Shown: positions 7,150-9,280 of the stretch, piece by piece | Numbering within the stretch: position 1 is the stretch's first letter | Layout: every line of letters starts with the position of its first letter | NCBI GenBank assembly: GCA_015655535.1 | Contig: JAATEW010000380.1 | Location: 1-9,280, forward strand | DNA from: Hyphomicrobiales bacterium | GTDB lineage: Bacteria; Pseudomonadota; Alphaproteobacteria; Rhizobiales; Beijerinckiaceae | Length of the DNA stretch: 9,280 nt | Direction: 5' to 3' | Notes under the pieces: model-generated | Database searches by the model: none | What the model was told of the DNA's origin: nothing | What the model saw: the letters and a program-made list of their open reading frames with translations, nothing else | Position numbers and translations under genes: made by a program

Positions 7150-7190
7150 AGAAAAATCAAATCGTCTAAGAAAAACGTCTAATGCGTGAA

Positions 7191-7209
7191 GCAAAGATGA
7201 CATCTTTGC
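7191..7209 (+). promoter_or_regulatory. Short 5' UTR hairpin before the small exported-protein gene
   Basis: GCAAAGAT (7191-7198), a GAC loop and ATCTTTGC (7202-7209) form a perfect 8-bp stem that ends 12 bases before the GGAG ribosome site of the gene at 7232. It may protect the transcript 5' end or modulate translation. There is no following T-run, so it is not an intrinsic terminator. Confidence 0.45.
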
Positions 7210-7231
7210 CTCCGACACCTTGGAGATTCAC

Positions 7232-7453
7232 ATGGTTCGTAACCTTTATATTGCGTATGTCTCCTTCACTGCCGCCGCTCTTCTTGCTGGTGTCATTGGC
7301 TTTACGGCTTTCCACAGCCAAGCTCATGCCCAGACCACGACAGCGGCCCCGGCCATGCGCTGCTTCGTCGGCAATAAGATGGACCGCCCCAGCACCCAGA
7401 TGACCCGCGGCTGGGTCTGCGTTTCGGAGCAAGCTCCGGCCGCCATCAACTGA
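7232..7453 (+). CDS. Small exported two-cysteine protein, 73 residues, unknown function
   Basis: The start is ATG 7232, chosen because GGAG at 7222-7225 is six bases upstream; a TTG four codons earlier lies inside that ribosome site and is less likely. Residues 1-33 are a signal peptide with a long hydrophobic stretch (about 11-27) and an AHA|Q cleavage site. The mature part is about 40 residues and contains C44 and C63 within MRCFVGNKMDRP and GWVCVSE. A single disulfide after export is plausible. No family was recognised. The gene stands alone, with its own leader hairpin upstream and an intrinsic terminator 45 bases downstream, so it is probably a monocistronic transcript. Good start, signal peptide and terminator together make a real gene likely despite its size. 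Confidence 0.75.
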   Translation: MVRNLYIAYVSFTAAALLAGVIGFTAFHSQAHAQTTTAAPAMRCFVGNKMDRPSTQMTRGWVCVSEQAPAAIN

Positions 7454-7497
7454 TCCGAAACCTGTTCGGCATTCAGTTCGATCTCTGAAAAACATTC

Positions 7498-7535
7498 AGG
7501 CGAGACCGTTATCCCCCCGGTCTCGCCTTTCTTCT
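7498..7535 (+). terminator. Intrinsic terminator of the small exported-protein gene
   Basis: GGCGAGACCG (7499-7508) and CGGTCTCGCC (7518-7527) form a perfect 10-bp GC-rich stem, extended by A7498-T7528, with a 9-base loop. It is followed by TTTCTTCT and preceded by an A-run (7488-7492), and lies 45 bases after the stop codon at 7453. Confidence 0.85.
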
Positions 7536-7553
7536 GTTCGATGATTGAAGCGC

Positions 7554-7583
7554 AAAAAGGCGACGGATCCGCGATCCGCCGCC
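7554..7583 (-). terminator. Intrinsic terminator of the NlpD-like gene
   Basis: Read on the minus strand, GGCGGCGGATC, a GCG loop and GATCCGTCGCC form an 11-position stem with one mismatch, followed directly by TTTTT (7558-7554). It lies about 57 bases after the stop codon of the minus-strand gene ending at 7640. A second hairpin between them, CTCCGTTT (7592-7599) with AAACGGAG (7613-7620), has no T-run and may stabilise the 3' end. Confidence 0.85.
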
Positions 7584-7639
7584 CTTGCCAACTCCGTTTA
7601 CGTGTCTCGCGGAAACGGAGGAGTTCTCTCCTGGCTACG

Positions 7640-8911
7640 TTAGAGGCCCGCCAGATATTGCGACGGATCGACCGGGGTCGAGCCTTTGCGCAATTCGAAA
7701 TGGAGCTGCGGCGAAGCGACATTGCCGCTTTGACCGGATTTGGCGATCGTCTGGCCGCGCTTGACCGTGTCGCCGCGCTTGACTTCGATATCGCTATTAT
7801 TGGCATAGGCCGTGACGAAGCCGTTCGGATGCCGGATCAGGACCAGATTGCCATAGCCTTTGAGTTCGCTGCCGGCATAGGCGACGACACCTGCTTCAGC
7901 CGCCTTGACCGAGGTTCCTTCCGGCACCGCGATGTTGATGCCGTCATTGCCGCCAGCCTTGAACCCTTGAATCACGCGGCCATGCGCCGGCCAGCGAAAT
8001 TCCGGATTGGCGCTGTCGGAGGCCGCGGCCGTCTCGACTGTTTTCTCGGCATGCAGGCTCGACGTCGGCATGGAGTCGATCACCTTATGCGCCTCTGAAG
8101 GCGTGTCCGCCTTGGCCGTTTTGATCGGCTCGGACTTCACAGCCTCGGCGGGTTTTTTCGCGCCCTGATCTTTCATCGCTATTTTCTGAACGGACTGCTT
8201 CGCAGCCATTTTGGCGATGATCTTGTCCTTTTCCTTGTCCCGGCCGTGCTTTGCTTCCTCTTTGGCGGTGAGCCGCTTCTCGGCCTTGGTGACGGGCTCG
8301 GAGCCCTTTACGAATTTCAGTTTTTCGGCACGGCCGGCCGGTGCGGCACCGCTCGAAGCCGCGAGAGCCGCATTATAGATGGGGATGACGAGCCTCGTGC
8401 CTGGCCTGATCTCGGAGGCGCTGGCAAATCCATTGGTATGGACGAGGGCCTCGCGCGGAATGCCATAGCGGTTGGCAATCGTATCGGCGGTCTCGCCATT
8501 GGCGACCACGACCGGCGTTCCGCCCGTGGCCGACCAACCGGCCATGCTGTTGCGGCCGACAGAGCCCGTCATATCGGAATGGGAGGGGCCTTGAGACTGG
8601 GCGAGCCGCGGGCTCTCATGGGCAGGCGCGCTATAGTTCGCGGCGGGTCCAGGTCCGGGCGAAGACAACGGACGCGATTGGACCGGGCCCGAATTGGACG
8701 GACCGGGGCTGGAATAAGGGGCAGGATTGGTGGTGCCCGTCGCGTTGCGATCGACACGCGACGACGTTTTGAAGGGATTGCTGAAGGCATCGCCGTCATC
8801 GCCGCCGAAACGGCCCGAATCGGCACAACCCGCGAGAAGACTGGCGCCGAACCCGGCCAGAACCAAGCGAAAGACGACGCGACCCCTGGGACTCGTAAGC
8901 ACCTTACTCAT
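7640..8911 (-). CDS. nlpD: NlpD-like lipoprotein with LysM and degenerate LytM (M23) domain
   Basis: A 423-residue envelope protein. The start is placed at ATG 8911 (GGTGGG eight to nine bases upstream) and not at the in-frame ATG 8947, because residue 1 then directly precedes a lipoprotein signal with lipobox LAGC and lipidated Cys29. Next come a Ser/Pro/Gly-rich linker (about 45-130), a LysM peptidoglycan-binding domain (about 133-177), a Lys/Ala-rich linker (about 195-300) and a C-terminal LytM/M23 domain (about 304-421). The zinc sites are degraded: HxGxD reads NDGIN (322-326), HLH reads QLH (402-404), and the usual YAH is YAN (369-371). This matches the non-enzymatic LytM factors that activate cell-wall amidases at division, so an amidase-activator role is inferred. 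Lipobox + LysM + LytM is the NlpD architecture. DipM-like function is the alternative. Confidence 0.85.
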   Translation of the reverse strand: MSKVLTSPRGRVVFRLVLAGFGASLLAGCADSGRFGGDDGDAFSNPFKTSSRVDRNATGTTNPAPYSSPGPSNSGPVQSRPLSSPGPGPAANYSAPAHESPRLAQSQGPSHSDMTGSVGRNSMAGWSATGGTPVVVANGETADTIANRYGIPREALVHTNGFASASEIRPGTRLVIPIYNAALAASSGAAPAGRAEKLKFVKGSEPVTKAEKRLTAKEEAKHGRDKEKDKIIAKMAAKQSVQKIAMKDQGAKKPAEAVKSEPIKTAKADTPSEAHKVIDSMPTSSLHAEKTVETAAASDSANPEFRWPAHGRVIQGFKAGGNDGINIAVPEGTSVKAAEAGVVAYAGSELKGYGNLVLIRHPNGFVTAYANNSDIEVKRGDTVKRGQTIAKSGQSGNVASPQLHFELRKGSTPVDPSQYLAGL

Positions 8912-9096
8912 AACGCAACCCACCAAACTCAGCCGGAACTTCGGCATTAAGGCGGATGCGAGTTAAGGGAGGGTTTAAGATGAACAAGCGTTCAAGAAAA
9001 AATCTACAATATTAATCTTGACCTCGACGCTGTTTGGCTAAAGCGAACGGGTTGATAGAATTCATTTACAAAACAAAGGCTTCAAGGGAATCGCGA
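8912..9096. other. Upstream region of the NlpD-like gene
   Basis: 185 AT-rich bases lie between two minus-strand genes and probably carry the NlpD-like promoter. A dyad TGAAC-AAGC-GTTCA occupies 8981-8994, about 70 bases before the start, and a pair of TTAA sites separated by eight bases lies near 8962-8977. Neither gives a full match to a regulator consensus I can name with confidence. No terminator for the upstream gene was seen. Confidence 0.35.
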
Positions 9097-9280
9097 TTAC
9101 AAAGCCCGAGCCAGCCCCGGGAGGATGGCTTGCATCCGGCAGGGCGCGACGCATGTCTCTTCGGTCTCGTTTCCGCTCCGCATAAGCTTGACGAGTTGCT
9201 GGCGGACCGGCACATCCGGATTCTGGCGCGCGAAGATCAGAATTCCGCCCTCCTCCAGCATAGGCGCGAACGCCTCCGGC
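9097..9280 (-). CDS. C-terminal fragment of an unrecognised protein
   Basis: An open frame enters from the right edge and stops at TAA 9097-9099, leaving the last 60 residues. Visible features are PEAFAPMLEEGGILIFARQN at the start, a VRQQLVKLM helix, and a cysteine pair ETCVAPC shortly before the end LPGLARAL. There is no membrane segment. In many alphaproteobacteria the gene before an NlpD-like gene is pcm, but this tail does not resemble what I recall of Pcm. The family is not recognised. The frame's protein-like composition and the stop followed by an AT-rich gap support a real gene end. Confidence 0.55.
   Translation of the reverse strand, partial: PEAFAPMLEEGGILIFARQNPDVPVRQQLVKLMRSGNETEETCVAPCRMQAILPGLARAL

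Noticed and set aside
6986..7189. Plus-strand 67-codon frame starting MGQVSFGSGG
   Set aside because: Poor ribosome site, no family-like sequence, and it crosses the dyads and AT-rich promoter area of the next gene.
8912..8947. Upstream ATG extension of the NlpD-like protein by 12 residues
   Set aside because: No ribosome site before 8947, and it would put extra residues ahead of a normal lipoprotein signal peptide that begins at 8911.
8962..8977. TTAA...TTAA pair as a CtrA-binding site
   Set aside because: The spacer is eight bases and not seven, and the flanking bases do not complete the consensus.
8981..8994. TGAAC-N4-GTTCA palindrome as a LexA site
   Set aside because: This spacing resembles the Gram-positive LexA box; alphaproteobacterial LexA sites are known as GTTC-N7-GTTC direct repeats, and the downstream gene is not an SOS gene.
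8980..9015. 11-codon plus-strand frame with a strong GGAGGG site
   Set aside because: Too short to support as a gene without conservation data; the G-rich site also overlaps the NlpD-like upstream region.

Overview
The window looks like a chromosomal segment of a GC-rich alphaproteobacterium, probably of the order Hyphomicrobiales (Rhizobiales; a Beijerinckiaceae/Methylocystaceae-type genome would fit). This is inferred from protein style, codon use and gene content: a PleC/DivJ-like histidine kinase with a GRGS...GSGLGLPIVKGL ATP-binding end, a secreted caspase-like protein with a proline-rich tail, and an NlpD-type LytM lipoprotein. It was not confirmed by any search.

Layout. Positions 1-2996 hold three minus-strand genes. 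The first is a caspase-fold (peptidase C14-like) exported protein that runs off the left edge and has lost both catalytic residues. The second is an Fe-S type uracil-DNA glycosylase family protein. The third is a metallo-beta-lactamase-fold hydrolase whose 3' end overlaps the glycosylase start by 26 bases. A divergent intergenic region (2997-3345) separates these from a plus-strand pair: a membrane histidine kinase (3346-4914) and an exported S10 serine carboxypeptidase-like protein (5029-6579).

Positions 6580-7231 are gene-poor and rich in structure. They hold a palindromic dispersed-repeat element (6602-6723), a 55-residue minus-strand ORF (6761-6928), a leader with competing complementary segments (6944-7060), a 10-bp-arm dyad (7119-7149), and a hairpin just before a 73-residue exported two-cysteine protein (7232-7453). 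That small gene and the convergent gene each end in a clear intrinsic terminator facing the other. The right side holds a minus-strand NlpD-like lipoprotein (lipobox, LysM, degenerate LytM) at 7640-8911 and the C-terminal end of an unrecognised minus-strand gene (9097-9280).

No complete pathway, CRISPR array, tRNA, rRNA or intact mobile element is visible. The most unusual points are the caspase-fold protein with His->Tyr and Cys->Ala changes, the LytM domain without zinc ligands, and the structured 6944-7231 region flanking two very small genes. Two degenerate enzyme folds, probably acting as binding or regulatory proteins, sit in the same 9 kb, but nothing links them functionally.
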